The notes under the pieces were generated by a model. It saw nothing but the letters and a program-made list of their open reading frames with translations, was not told where the DNA came from and did not search any database. From Bacillota bacterium (GTDB taxonomy: Bacteria > Bacillota > Desulfotomaculia > Desulfotomaculales > JAJYZD01), in contig JAJYZD010000045.1 of the NCBI GenBank assembly GCA_021800315.1, forward strand, positions 1-17,982: 17,982 nucleotides of DNA. The letters are read 5' to 3'. Position 1 is the first letter of the stretch. Every line of letters starts with the position of its first letter. Shown here in pieces: positions 6,985 through 14,908 of this stretch. The position numbers and the translations under genes are program-made.

Positions 6985-9096
6985 TCAGTGCCAGTCGTCG
7001 TCGGCCCCGGGGTCCTCGCGCTTTTCCTGGAACATGCTGCCGAACACGTCGCCCAGGGTTACGTTGGTGTCGGGTCCGGCGGAACCCTCCGTCGGGGCCG
7101 GCGCTTCCGCCGCCCTGGCCTTGCGCTCTACGGAGGCAACCTCCCGGATGGACAGGCGGATGCGCTTTTCCGGCTGGTCCACGCTGAGGACCTTGACCTG
7201 CACGGTGTCGCCCTCGGAAACCACGTCCTCCGGCCGGGCCACGTGCCGGTCGGCGAGGTGGGAGATATGGACCAGCCCCTCCACGCCGGGCTCCAGTTGG
7301 ACAAAAGCCCCGAACGGGGCCAGGCGTACCACCCTGGCCGGCAGGACCGTGCCGACCGGGTATTTTTCGATCACATCGTTCCACGGATTGGCCAGAACCT
7401 GCTTCAGGCCCAGGGAAACCTTTTCGGCGACGCGGTCCACCTTCAGGACCATGACGTCGAGTTCGTCGCCGACCTTGACCACCTCGGAGGGATGACCGAC
7501 GCGGTGCCAGGCCATCTCGGAGATGTGCAGGAGACCGTCGATACCCCCGATGTCCACAAAGGCCCCGAACTGGGTCAGGCGACGTACCACCCCGCGCACC
7601 ACCTGTCCGTCGGCCACCTTTTCCATGAGTTCGGCGCGGGTACGGGCGTATTCCACCTCCAGCACGGCCTTGCGGGAAAGGATGACTTTCCTGCGGCCCC
7701 GGTTCATCTCAATGATCCGGCTGGCGATTTCGGCCCCCAGGTAGCGGGAAAGATCGTCCACATAGCCGCGTTCGACCAGGGAAGCCGGCAAAAAGGCCCG
7801 CACGCCCACATCAACCAGCAGGCCGCCTTTGACCACCTCCCGGACCACTCCCGGTACCGGTTCGCCGCTCTGCAGCGCTTTCTCCAGGTGCCCCCAGGCC
7901 TTCTCGGCGTCCGCCTTTTCCTTGGACAGCACCACCCGGCCCTCGTTGTCCTCGGTCTTCAGCACGAATACATCTATTTCATCCCCCACCTTGACAATGT
8001 CCCGGGGAGAACTGATTTCGCAACAGGACAGTTCCCGCAACGGAACGATCCCTTCGGACTTGGCGCCTACGTCCACGAAAACCTCGTCCGGACCCACGGC
8101 CACCACCACGCCCCGCGTGATTTCCCCGTGCCGCAACGCCTTGAACTCGACTTCCTCCATCTGTTCCTCGGCTTCGGCCGGAGCTTCGGCCGGAGCTTCG
8201 GCTTCCGTCCCGGCGGCTTGTCCTGCGCCCATAATTTCCTCGTCCGCACCGGTTACCGTTTCGAACTCGCTCATCCTCTGTTCAACCTCCTCTATAATCC
8301 AGTCCGGAGTTGACGCCCCGGCGGTCAGACCGGCTTTTTCGATCCCGGCGAACCAGGCCGGGTCGAGATCGGCCGCACTTTCCACCAGGTAGGCCCTGGC
8401 CCCGGCCCCGCGGCAAATGGCTGCCAGCCGCCCGGTGTTGGCGCTGTTGGCCCCGCCTACCACCACCATAACCTCCACCTGCCGGGCCAAAGCCTGGGCG
8501 AATTCCTGTCTTTCCCGGGTGGCATGGCAGATGGTGTCCACCAGTTTAAGCCGGCAGCCCCTGTCCCGCAAGCAGGCGGCCACAGCCTCGAGGTTGGCCC
8601 GGGGCTGGGTCGTCTGTGCCAAAAGGCCCGCCTCCTCCGGCAGGAACTCAAGATCGCGGACTTCCTGTTCGTCGCGCACCACCAGGACCCGACCCGGCAC
8701 CCACCCGGCGATACCCTGGACCTCGGGATGATCCCGGTCACCCACGACGATGACGGGCAGACCCTCGCCGGAGAGCTTCCTGGCCGTTTCCTGGGCCCGT
8801 CGCACGAACGGACAGGTCGCGTCGGCCACCGCCAGGCCGCGCCTGGCCGCTTCCTCAAACACCCAGGGCCCCGCCCCGTGGGTGCGGACTATCACCGTGC
8901 CGGCGTCAATTCCGGCCAAGGTGTCCGCCTCCCTCACCCCGGCGCGGTACAGACCCTCCATCACCCTCTGGTTGTGGATAAGCGGTCCGAGACACCACAC
9001 CGGACCGTCTCCCTTACCGATGCTCTGCCGGGCCAGTTCCATGGCCCGCTTGACGCCGGGACAAAAACCCGACCTGGCGGCCCGCAGTACCTTCAT
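6985..9096 (-). CDS. ispH: Fusion of IspH (HMBPP reductase) and ribosomal protein S1
   Basis: The protein has 703 residues. Residues 1-275 are IspH, the 4Fe-4S enzyme making IPP and DMAPP in the last step of the MEP pathway. Cluster cysteines are C12 (GFCPGV), C95 (DATCPF) and C190 (DTICHAT), with H41, H73 and the GGANSANT motif also present. An acidic Ala/Glu linker (about 285-317) follows; its DNA holds a 12-bp tandem repeat (8171-8200). Four S1 RNA-binding domains occupy about 323-394, 408-475, 493-563 and 578-650. Fused IspH-S1 proteins are known in Clostridia. It is the last gene of the aroF operon, 63 bases after plsC, with ATG at 9096. ATG at codon 275 has AGGAGG 11 bases upstream and could make free S1. 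Confidence 0.96.
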   Translation of the reverse strand: MKVLRAARSGFCPGVKRAMELARQSIGKGDGPVWCLGPLIHNQRVMEGLYRAGVREADTLAGIDAGTVIVRTHGAGPWVFEEAARRGLAVADATCPFVRRAQETARKLSGEGLPVIVVGDRDHPEVQGIAGWVPGRVLVVRDEQEVRDLEFLPEEAGLLAQTTQPRANLEAVAACLRDRGCRLKLVDTICHATRERQEFAQALARQVEVMVVVGGANSANTGRLAAICRGAGARAYLVESAADLDPAWFAGIEKAGLTAGASTPDWIIEEVEQRMSEFETVTGADEEIMGAGQAAGTEAEAPAEAPAEAEEQMEEVEFKALRHGEITRGVVVAVGPDEVFVDVGAKSEGIVPLRELSCCEISSPRDIVKVGDEIDVFVLKTEDNEGRVVLSKEKADAEKAWGHLEKALQSGEPVPGVVREVVKGGLLVDVGVRAFLPASLVERGYVDDLSRYLGAEIASRIIEMNRGRRKVILSRKAVLEVEYARTRAELMEKVADGQVVRGVVRRLTQFGAFVDIGGIDGLLHISEMAWHRVGHPSEVVKVGDELDVMVLKVDRVAEKVSLGLKQVLANPWNDVIEKYPVGTVLPARVVRLAPFGAFVQLEPGVEGLVHISHLADRHVARPEDVVSEGDTVQVKVLSVDQPEKRIRLSIREVASVERKARAAEAPAPTEGSAGPDTNVTLGDVFGSMFQEKREDPGADDDWH

Positions 9097-9159
9097 GCCT
9101 CTACCACGGCTTCCACCGGAGTTTGGCGCGACGCGTTACCAAACATATGCCCTCTTTCC

Positions 9160-9735
9160 TCAAACGAGGCCCAGCAGGCGGTTAATTTCTTCCGCCCACC
9201 TCCGGCCGTAAGCCGTAAGCCCTGTCCGGCCCCCGTCCCGCTCGGGAGGTGCCATCATTTCCCCTATGTAGACCCGGACCCGCCCGGCCATTCCCCGGGA
9301 ACCGGCGATGGCCACCGGCAGCACCGGGGTGTCGGTCTTGGCGGCCAGGAGAAAAGTTCCCAGTTCGGGGGGCAGGATAAGCCCGGAACGACTTCTGGTA
9401 CCCTCCGGAAAGATGCCCAGCACCTTGCCTTCCCGCAAAAGAGCGGCCGCAAGTTTGATGGTCCCGGCGCCCGCCCGGCCCCTGTCCACGGGAAAACCGC
9501 CGACCGCCGTGATGAAAGGTCCGAGGACCGGTATTTCAAAAAGGGGCTTCTTGGCCATGAAATGGACCTGCCGGTCCATTACGCAACCCACAATTACGGG
9601 ATCCCAATAACTGAGATGGTTGGCCGCCACGATCAAAGAGCCCCGGCGGGGGACGTTCTCCCGCCCGCTGACCGCCATGCCCCGGGCTCCGTACAGGACC
9701 AACCGCAAGACGCCCCGGCTGAAGCTGTACAGCAC
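9160..9735 (-). CDS. plsC: 1-acyl-sn-glycerol-3-phosphate acyltransferase PlsC
   Basis: This membrane-associated acyltransferase of 191 residues transfers the second acyl chain to lysophosphatidate, giving phosphatidic acid for phospholipid synthesis. The catalytic NHLSYWD motif gives H40 and D45. FPEGTRS at 109-115 is the glycerol-phosphate binding block, and the VGGFPVDR block is at about 78-85. A short hydrophobic N-terminus may dip into the membrane. Start is GTG at 9735, only 4 bases after the cmk stop, with GGGAGG inside the end of cmk as ribosome binding site, so translation is probably coupled. The usual family length is 190-250. The cmk-plsC-ispH order is common in Clostridia. Confidence 0.94.
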   Translation of the reverse strand: MLYSFSRGVLRLVLYGARGMAVSGRENVPRRGSLIVAANHLSYWDPVIVGCVMDRQVHFMAKKPLFEIPVLGPFITAVGGFPVDRGRAGAGTIKLAAALLREGKVLGIFPEGTRSRSGLILPPELGTFLLAAKTDTPVLPVAIAGSRGMAGRVRVYIGEMMAPPERDGGRTGLTAYGRRWAEEINRLLGLV

Positions 9736-9739
9736 TCGA

Positions 9740-10441
9740 TCAGACCCTCCCGGCTACGTGGGCCAGGATCCGTTCCGCCACCTGGACGGCTGTAAGGCCC
9801 GTGCTGTCAATGACCACGGCGTCACGAGCCCTGCCGAGCGGATCCTGCGACCGGCCGGCGTCCAGGCGGTCGCGCTCGCTCATCTCCCTGGCCACGGCAT
9901 CCCGCGCCGGCTGCGTTTCGGCCCGGCACTCGAACGCCCGCCGCCGCGCCCGGACCGCCGGGTCGGCGGTGATAAAAAACTTGTAGGGTGCCCCGGGGAG
10001 AACATTGGTGCCGATGTCGCGTCCTTCCATCACCACGGGGCTCCCGGCCGCCAATTCGCGCTGCCGCTCCACCAGCCAGGCGCGAACCTGGGGTACGGCG
10101 GCCACGCGCGCCACCGTGGCACTGACTTCCCCGCTCCGGATGGCCGCGGTGACGTTACGCCCGTTCACCCATATTTCCAACCCGCCGTCTCCGGGCACTG
10201 TCTCGATCCGGGTCTCCCGCGCCAGCCGGCCCAAGGCGGCATGATCGTCCGGATCGGCTCCCTCTTCCAGGACCCGTAAAGCGACAGCCCGGTACATGGC
10301 CCCCGTGTCCACGTACCCAAGCCCGAGACGATGGGCGACCAGCCGGGCCACGGTACTCTTGCCCGCCCCGCTGGGCCCGTCGATGGCAACGTTGGCCTGA
10401 CCGCTGTTCCGGCCATACCCCTGTTCCAGATTCTCCGTCAT
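9740..10441 (-). CDS. cmk: Cytidylate kinase
   Basis: Cmk phosphorylates CMP and dCMP with ATP in pyrimidine nucleotide salvage and synthesis. With ATG at 10441 the protein has 233 residues. The P-loop GPSGAGKST lies at about 22-30, followed by YVDTGAMYRA, the NMP-binding insert, VVMEGRDIGT and the DxxDxxR-like lid region (SERDRLDAGR). The N-terminus is about 12 residues longer than usual. A TTG at 10450 is the alternative start, but GGAAGAG sits 9 bases before the ATG, which favours ATG. It lies 82 bases after aroA. That gap holds short direct repeats of GTCGAAGT but no terminator, so the operon likely continues through it. Confidence 0.95.
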   Translation of the reverse strand: MTENLEQGYGRNSGQANVAIDGPSGAGKSTVARLVAHRLGLGYVDTGAMYRAVALRVLEEGADPDDHAALGRLARETRIETVPGDGGLEIWVNGRNVTAAIRSGEVSATVARVAAVPQVRAWLVERQRELAAGSPVVMEGRDIGTNVLPGAPYKFFITADPAVRARRRAFECRAETQPARDAVAREMSERDRLDAGRSQDPLGRARDAVVIDSTGLTAVQVAERILAHVAGRV

Positions 10442-10532
10442 TAGCCGCAACTCTTCCGTCTATTAAAACATTTCGATGTCACTTCGACACTTCGACAGTC
10501 CCCAGCCAATTCCCTTTATTTATTCCCCATGT

Positions 10533-11822
10533 TTATCCTACCCGCAAAGAATCCAATAAATCGACAAATCCCGGAAAGGAGACATCCACCACCTTCTCAC
10601 CCGGTATTACGGTTTCCCCCCCGGCCACCAGCCCGGCTACGGCCGCGGCCATGGCCAGCCGGTGATCCGGTGAGCATTCCAGGACCGCCCCGGTCAAAGG
10701 CGTCCCCCCCCTGACCACCATACCGTCGTCCGTCGCGGTGACGTCCGCTCCCAGACGGGAAAGCAGCCCCGTAACGGAGGCGATGCGGTCCGATTCCTTG
10801 ACCTTCAGTTCCGCGGCGTCCCTGATCACCGTGGTTCCCCTGGCACAGGCCGCGCCCACGGCCAGCACCGGTATTTCATCAATCAGGCGGGGCACGAGGT
10901 CGCCGCCGATGACCGTGCCGGCTAAATCGCCGCCCCGGATCCGGACGCTGCCCACCGGTTCACCGCATTCGATCCGCCGCCCTTCGATCGTAACGTTTGC
11001 CCCCATGGCCGTCAGCACGTCCAGCACGCCGGTCCGGGTAGGGTTCAGCCCCACGTTGTCCAGGGTGAGGTCGGAACCGGGCCGGATAGCCGCCGCGACC
11101 AGCAAAAAGGCCGCCGAGGAGATGTCTCCCGGCACCCTGACCGTTTGCCCCGTAAGACGCGGCCGGCCCGTTACCGCCACCTGACAGCCTTCCCGCCCGA
11201 CTTCCGCCCCGAAAGCCGCAAGCAGCCGCTCGGTATGGTCGCGGGAAGGAGCGGGTTCCGTCACCGTCGTCACGCCCGGGGCAAACAGCCCGGCCAGCAG
11301 GATGGCCGACTTGACCTGGGCGCTCGCGACCGGGGTGGTGAAGGATGCGCGGCTCAGGCCGCCGCCCCGCACGGCCAGCGGCGCCCTGGTGTCGCCGGCC
11401 CGGCCGCGGATCCAGGCCCCCATCCGCGCCAGAGGCCCGGTGACCCGGGCCATCGGACGGCTGCGCAGGGATCCGTCGCCGGTAAGGACGGAGAAGAAGG
11501 GCTGACCGGCGAGGATGCCCAGCAACAAGCGCATGGTGGTGCCGGAGTTCCCGGCATCCAGGATATCCTCCGGTTCCCGCAGGCCGTCAAGACCGCGGCC
11601 GTTTATCCGGACCACCCCGCCCGAAGGCCCTTCCACCTCGACGCCGAGCGCCTTCAGGCAGCCCAGGGTGGACAGGCAGTCCTCGCCGGCCAGGAAGTTC
11701 TCCACCACCGTCCGGCCCTCGGCCAGCGCTCCCAGCATGACCGCCCGGTGGGATATGGACTTGTCGCCCGGTACCGTGGTCCGTCCCGTCAATCTGCCTC
11801 CCGGTCTTACAACCAGGGCCAC
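10533..11822 (-). CDS. aroA: 3-phosphoshikimate 1-carboxyvinyltransferase (EPSP synthase)
   Basis: AroA joins shikimate-3-phosphate and phosphoenolpyruvate in the sixth step of the shikimate pathway. It has 429 residues, the family norm. Visible motifs are PGDKSISHRAVML (K21, S22, R26), DAGNSGTTMRLL near 90-100, SLRSRPMARV, SRDHTERLL, the LIDEIPVLA catalytic segment and LKVKESDRI. The GNSGTTMR and RPMxRV forms resemble the Bacillus/CP4-like class II enzymes, which can be less sensitive to glyphosate; this class assignment is an inference. Start is GTG at 11822, 6 bases after the tyrA stop, with a GGGGGGTGA ribosome binding site overlapping that stop. Confidence 0.97.
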   Translation of the reverse strand: MALVVRPGGRLTGRTTVPGDKSISHRAVMLGALAEGRTVVENFLAGEDCLSTLGCLKALGVEVEGPSGGVVRINGRGLDGLREPEDILDAGNSGTTMRLLLGILAGQPFFSVLTGDGSLRSRPMARVTGPLARMGAWIRGRAGDTRAPLAVRGGGLSRASFTTPVASAQVKSAILLAGLFAPGVTTVTEPAPSRDHTERLLAAFGAEVGREGCQVAVTGRPRLTGQTVRVPGDISSAAFLLVAAAIRPGSDLTLDNVGLNPTRTGVLDVLTAMGANVTIEGRRIECGEPVGSVRIRGGDLAGTVIGGDLVPRLIDEIPVLAVGAACARGTTVIRDAAELKVKESDRIASVTGLLSRLGADVTATDDGMVVRGGTPLTGAVLECSPDHRLAMAAAVAGLVAGGETVIPGEKVVDVSFPGFVDLLDSLRVG

Positions 11823-11828
11823 GACCGT

Positions 11829-12950
11829 TCACCCCCCGTTTCTGGCTTTGCGGGACGCCATACCGTGTTGCTCCAGGACGGCCAGCGCCGCGCTTTGCGC
11901 CCCGGCGCTCTCGAATCCCAGCCGCATGGTCCCGCCGCTGTCCTCCCTCACCCGCAGGATCTCTATATCCGTGATGTTCAACCCCGCCCGGGACAGGATG
12001 CCGGTCAGCGCCGCGATGCTGCCCGGCCGGTCCGGCACCGTGACCAGCACCTCGTACTGCACGGGCAGGTAATCCCGGCCGTGTTCCGGCAGGCTCTCCC
12101 GCGTGGTGCGCGCCCGGGTCAAAAGTTCCACGACCGTCCCAGCGTCGGCCTCAAGTACGGCCCTCTCCAGCCGGTCCAACTGGTCGCGGAACATGCCCAA
12201 AGCGGCGGCCAGGGCCTGGCGGTTGGACAGGAAGATGTCCCGCCACACGGCCGGAGGACCGGACGCGATCCTCGTCGTGTCCCGGAAACCTCCCGCCGCC
12301 AGGGGCAAAGCCCGGCCCGCCCTGTGGCTGGCCCCCGCCGTGTTGACCAGGGCGGCCGCCACCAGGTGGGGCAGGTGGCTGATGAGTGCTACCAGTTGGT
12401 CGTGCTCGAAGGGGTCGAGGACCACGGCCCGGGCCCCCACCGCCCTGACAAGGCCTTGCGCGGCCGCAAGGGCATCGGGGTCGGTCTCCCCGGTGGGCGT
12501 AAGCAGGTAATAGGCGTTCTCGAACAGGTAGGGGCTGGCGGCCGCCACTCCCCCTTTCTCCGAACCGGCCATGGGGTGACCGCCCACAAAGCGGCCGCCG
12601 GGAACGAGACTTTGGGCCGAAGCCACGACGGCCGCCTTGGTGCTGCCCACGTCGGTGACCAGGGCGTGGGGGGACAGGCTCGGGGCCGCTTCCCGCAGGA
12701 CCGCCCCGGTATAACCGACCGGCGTGGCGACCACCACCAGGTCGGCACCGCGCGCGGCGTCGCCCGCGCAGCCAAAGGCCTCGTCGACCGCCCCGAGTTC
12801 GCGGGCCTCCAGCAAATTGTCGGTGTCGGAATCGTAGCCGTTGACCGAGCCGGCCACGGCCCGCTCCTTCAGCGCCAGGGCCAGGGAACCGCCGATGAGC
12901 CCCACACCCAGTATGGCGGCCCGTTCAAAAAGGGGCCCAGGTCTGTCCAC
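11829..12950 (-). CDS. tyrA: Prephenate dehydrogenase with C-terminal ACT domain
   Basis: TyrA oxidatively decarboxylates prephenate to 4-hydroxyphenylpyruvate with NAD(P), committing flux to tyrosine. It has 373 residues. The Rossmann motif GVGLIGGSLA is at 15-24. DVGSTKAAVV, GGHPMAGSEKGG and the SHLPHLVAAAL helix form the active-site region. Residues about 295-373 form an ACT domain (YEVLVTVPDRPGSIAALTGIL), which in relatives binds tyrosine for feedback control. GTG at 12950 starts 4 bases after the aroF stop, so the pair is translationally coupled. No chorismate mutase is fused here. Confidence 0.96.
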   Translation of the reverse strand: MDRPGPLFERAAILGVGLIGGSLALALKERAVAGSVNGYDSDTDNLLEARELGAVDEAFGCAGDAARGADLVVVATPVGYTGAVLREAAPSLSPHALVTDVGSTKAAVVASAQSLVPGGRFVGGHPMAGSEKGGVAAASPYLFENAYYLLTPTGETDPDALAAAQGLVRAVGARAVVLDPFEHDQLVALISHLPHLVAAALVNTAGASHRAGRALPLAAGGFRDTTRIASGPPAVWRDIFLSNRQALAAALGMFRDQLDRLERAVLEADAGTVVELLTRARTTRESLPEHGRDYLPVQYEVLVTVPDRPGSIAALTGILSRAGLNITDIEILRVREDSGGTMRLGFESAGAQSAALAVLEQHGMASRKARNGG

Positions 12951-12954
12951 GCCC

Positions 12955-13968
12955 CTACATGTCCCTTCCCAGGAAGGCGGCCAGTCCCTTCAATTCGGCC
13001 ATCAAGGCCCGGAAATTGTCCGGCGTCAGGGATTGCGGTCCGTCGCACAACGCGGCGGCCGGGCGGGGGTGAACCTCGACCAGCAGGCCGTCGGCCCCGG
13101 CCGCCAGGGCCGCCCGGGCCATGGGCGGAACATACCGCCATTTGCCGATGCCGTGGCTGGGGTCCACAATGACCGGCAGGTGGGAGAGGTGCTTGACAAC
13201 GGGCACGGCTGTCAGGTCGAGGGTGTTACGGGTATAGGTCTCAAAGGTCCGGATGCCCCGCTCGCACAGGATTACCCTGGGGTTACCCCCGCTCACGATG
13301 TACTCCGCGGACAGCAGCCATTCCTCGATGGTGGCCGAAGGCCCCCGTTTCAGCACCACTGGTTTGTCGATCTGGGCGACCTCCCGCAGGAGGAAAAAAT
13401 TCTGCATGTTCCGGGCGCCGATCTGGAGGATATCCGCGTACCGGGCCACCAGGGGCAAGGTATGGGCGTCCATCACCTCGGTGACTATCAACAGCCCGGT
13501 GGCCTCCCGGGCCTCGGCCAGGTATTCCAGTCCCTTGGCCTCCAGGCCCTGGAACGCATAGGGGGAAGTACGCGGTTTGAAAGCCCCTCCCCTTAGAATC
13601 GTGGCCCCGGCCTCCTTGACCAGGTGGGCGGTCTCGATCAATTGCTCCCTGTCCTCCACGGCGCAGGGCCCGGCCATAACCTGGATCGTCCGTCCGCCGA
13701 CGGTGAGGGGGCCGATACCGACCACCGTGTCCTCCGCCCGGAAGGCCCGGCCCACCAGCTTGTAAGGGGCCAGGATGGCGACAACTTTCTCCACCCCCGG
13801 CAGGGCCTCCAGGGCCAGGCCGCTCAGTTTGGCGCGCTCCCCGATAGCGCCGATGATGGTCCGTTCCACCCCCTGGGACAGGTGGACGGCCAGGCCGGCT
13901 GTCTCCAGGTACTCGCAGACCCCCTTGACTTCAGCTTCCTCCGCCGCCGGCTGCATAACTACTATCAA
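12955..13968 (-). CDS. aroF: 3-deoxy-7-phosphoheptulonate (DAHP) synthase, type I-beta
   Basis: This is the first enzyme of the shikimate pathway, condensing erythrose-4-phosphate with phosphoenolpyruvate in a metal-dependent reaction. It has 337 residues. An N-terminal ferredoxin-like domain (1-70, starting MIVVMQPAAEEAEV) is the likely allosteric module of the Thermotoga-type enzyme. The barrel carries AGPCAVE (metal-ligand C102), FKPRTSPYAFQG, VLKRGPSATIEEW and DPSHGIGKW. TTG at 13968 is chosen because GGGGGGC lies 8 bases upstream and homologues start with MI(V/I)VM; ATG at 13956 would cut the first beta strand. It is the first gene of the operon, so its leader likely sets expression of all six genes. 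Confidence 0.96.
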   Translation of the reverse strand: MIVVMQPAAEEAEVKGVCEYLETAGLAVHLSQGVERTIIGAIGERAKLSGLALEALPGVEKVVAILAPYKLVGRAFRAEDTVVGIGPLTVGGRTIQVMAGPCAVEDREQLIETAHLVKEAGATILRGGAFKPRTSPYAFQGLEAKGLEYLAEAREATGLLIVTEVMDAHTLPLVARYADILQIGARNMQNFFLLREVAQIDKPVVLKRGPSATIEEWLLSAEYIVSGGNPRVILCERGIRTFETYTRNTLDLTAVPVVKHLSHLPVIVDPSHGIGKWRYVPPMARAALAAGADGLLVEVHPRPAAALCDGPQSLTPDNFRALMAELKGLAAFLGRDM

Positions 13969-14133
13969 CTAAATAGCCCCCCTATGGTGCGTACGTCGTG
14001 CGACACCGTTCTCAGCGGTCACCCCATCCGGACCAGGTACGGCCGGCCCCGCGCACCTGCCCGGGCTCCCGCCGTATCTGCCAACCGGACCGGCGGCCCC
14101 CCGCGCCGCACTTCCATTATCCTGTATCCTGTC

Positions 14134-14139
14134 ATTATA
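14134..14139 (-). promoter_or_regulatory. Candidate -10 box for the aroF operon
   Basis: A perfect TATAAT lies on the minus strand at 14139-14134, about 165 bases before aroF. The -35 region at normal spacing is poor, so this is tentative. The leader after it can form a CCGCCG/CGGCGG hairpin and a small ACCG/CGGT hairpin but has no U-tract terminator. Confidence 0.3.
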
Positions 14140-14179
14140 GGCCGGGTATACGGGCGTGGGAACTGTTGAGTCGTGGACT

Positions 14180-14229
14180 CTACTCCGTACCGGCTATAGA
14201 TTGGGGACTCTATTCCGGTTCCGCCGTAC
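14180..14229 (-). repeat. Copy A of a diverged two-part dispersed repeat
   Basis: Read on the minus strand it begins GTACGGCGGAACCG (14229-14216) and ends GTACGGAGTAG (14190-14180), as copy B does at 6616-6682 on the plus strand. It also contains an internal near-repeat, TAGAGTCC twice about 32 bases apart. It lies just downstream of the TnpA remnant, so it might derive from that element. Confidence 0.4.
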
Positions 14230-14306
14230 TTTACCGGGACAAACGACCAGCTGGTTCCGGCCTGATCCATACCATCCGGCGAGGGCCCTTCTTGATGGTG
14301 TAGACG

Positions 14307-14497
14307 CAATAAGTGTACTTGGTCGGGCCTTACTTCCATTTGCTCAATTGTAAACCCATTTTCCCGGGCTGTCTTTGCTGGTAAATCCTTGATACCGTTG
14401 GCTATAGCACTAAGCAGAATTCCTTTTGATATTTGGTCCACCAAACAACATGATAGCCTATTGGGAATACGCTGTTACGATTGCGACGAAGCTCCAT
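14307..14497 (-). pseudogene. tnpA: Broken IS200/IS605-family TnpA transposase
   Basis: ATG at 14497 opens MELRRNRNSVF, then YHVVWWTKYQKEF, the conserved start of IS200/IS605 Y1 transposases, but a stop follows after 31 codons (TAG at 14404). The match continues in another frame with AIANGIKDLPAKTARENGFT then IEQMEVRPDQVHLL, the family's segment leading to the HUH motif. Here the motif reads QVH instead of HVH, so a metal-binding histidine is lost as well. Beyond 14307 similarity fades, and the catalytic-tyrosine helix is not seen. At least one frameshift, the His loss and the missing C-terminus make it a pseudogene. It sits upstream of the aroF operon on the same strand. Confidence 0.75.
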
Positions 14498-14908
14498 TAT
14501 GTATTCTCCTTGCCCATGGGGCTCGCCTATATTATAACACGGATGAGTGCGATGAGCAAGGAAATTATGTCCAGTTTCCCGCGCCTTACTCCTGAATTCG
14601 GAAGAAGCGCGGCGCGACTATCTCCAAGGGTTTCCAGGAAATTGGGTGGGGATCCGGCGCGTTGAACCGGCCAATATCGACTACCGGCGCCTCCATAACC
14701 CAGCGGCGGGCCGGGGCCGTCCAAATAGACGCGTCCATAGCGGCGTTATCGGCCCGAATGGCGAGCAATGAGAAAGTACAGGCCCGGAACCAGGATAAAT
14801 TCAACCATATCCTGTTTGGTGTTTACGAAGACGGTCCTGTATCATGTCGTTGTACGGGGACATGGGGGGAGTTCGGGAAGCATGCCGCAAACCGACGGAG
14901 GAAACCTG
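14498..14908. other. Intergenic region before the PBP gene
   Basis: No intact gene is seen in these 411 bases. A plus-strand frame at 14556-14771 without a normal start reads like protein for about 40 residues (EEARRDYLQGFPGNWVGIRR and on), possibly a decayed gene. A weak promoter candidate for the PBP gene is TTGGTG (14816-14821), 18 bases, TATCAT (14840-14845). Confidence 0.4.

Noticed and set aside
8171..8200. 12-bp tandem repeat as a mobile or regulatory repeat
   Set aside because: It encodes the Ala/Glu/Pro linker between IspH and S1 in frame, so it is an ordinary low-complexity linker.
6961..8313. Plus-strand open frame of 450 codons opposite ispH-rpsA
   Set aside because: It is an antisense shadow of the S1 domains with no recognisable domain.
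11145..13172. Long plus-strand open frame (675 codons) opposite aroA and tyrA
   Set aside because: It is an antisense shadow with low-complexity Arg/Gly/Pro/His composition. The minus strand has complete AroA, TyrA and AroF motifs.
13990..14040. GGGGTGACCGC in the aroF leader as a T-box core
   Set aside because: It lacks two bases of the GGGTGGTACCGCG core. I found no stem I, specifier loop or following terminator, so it does not meet the T-box pattern.
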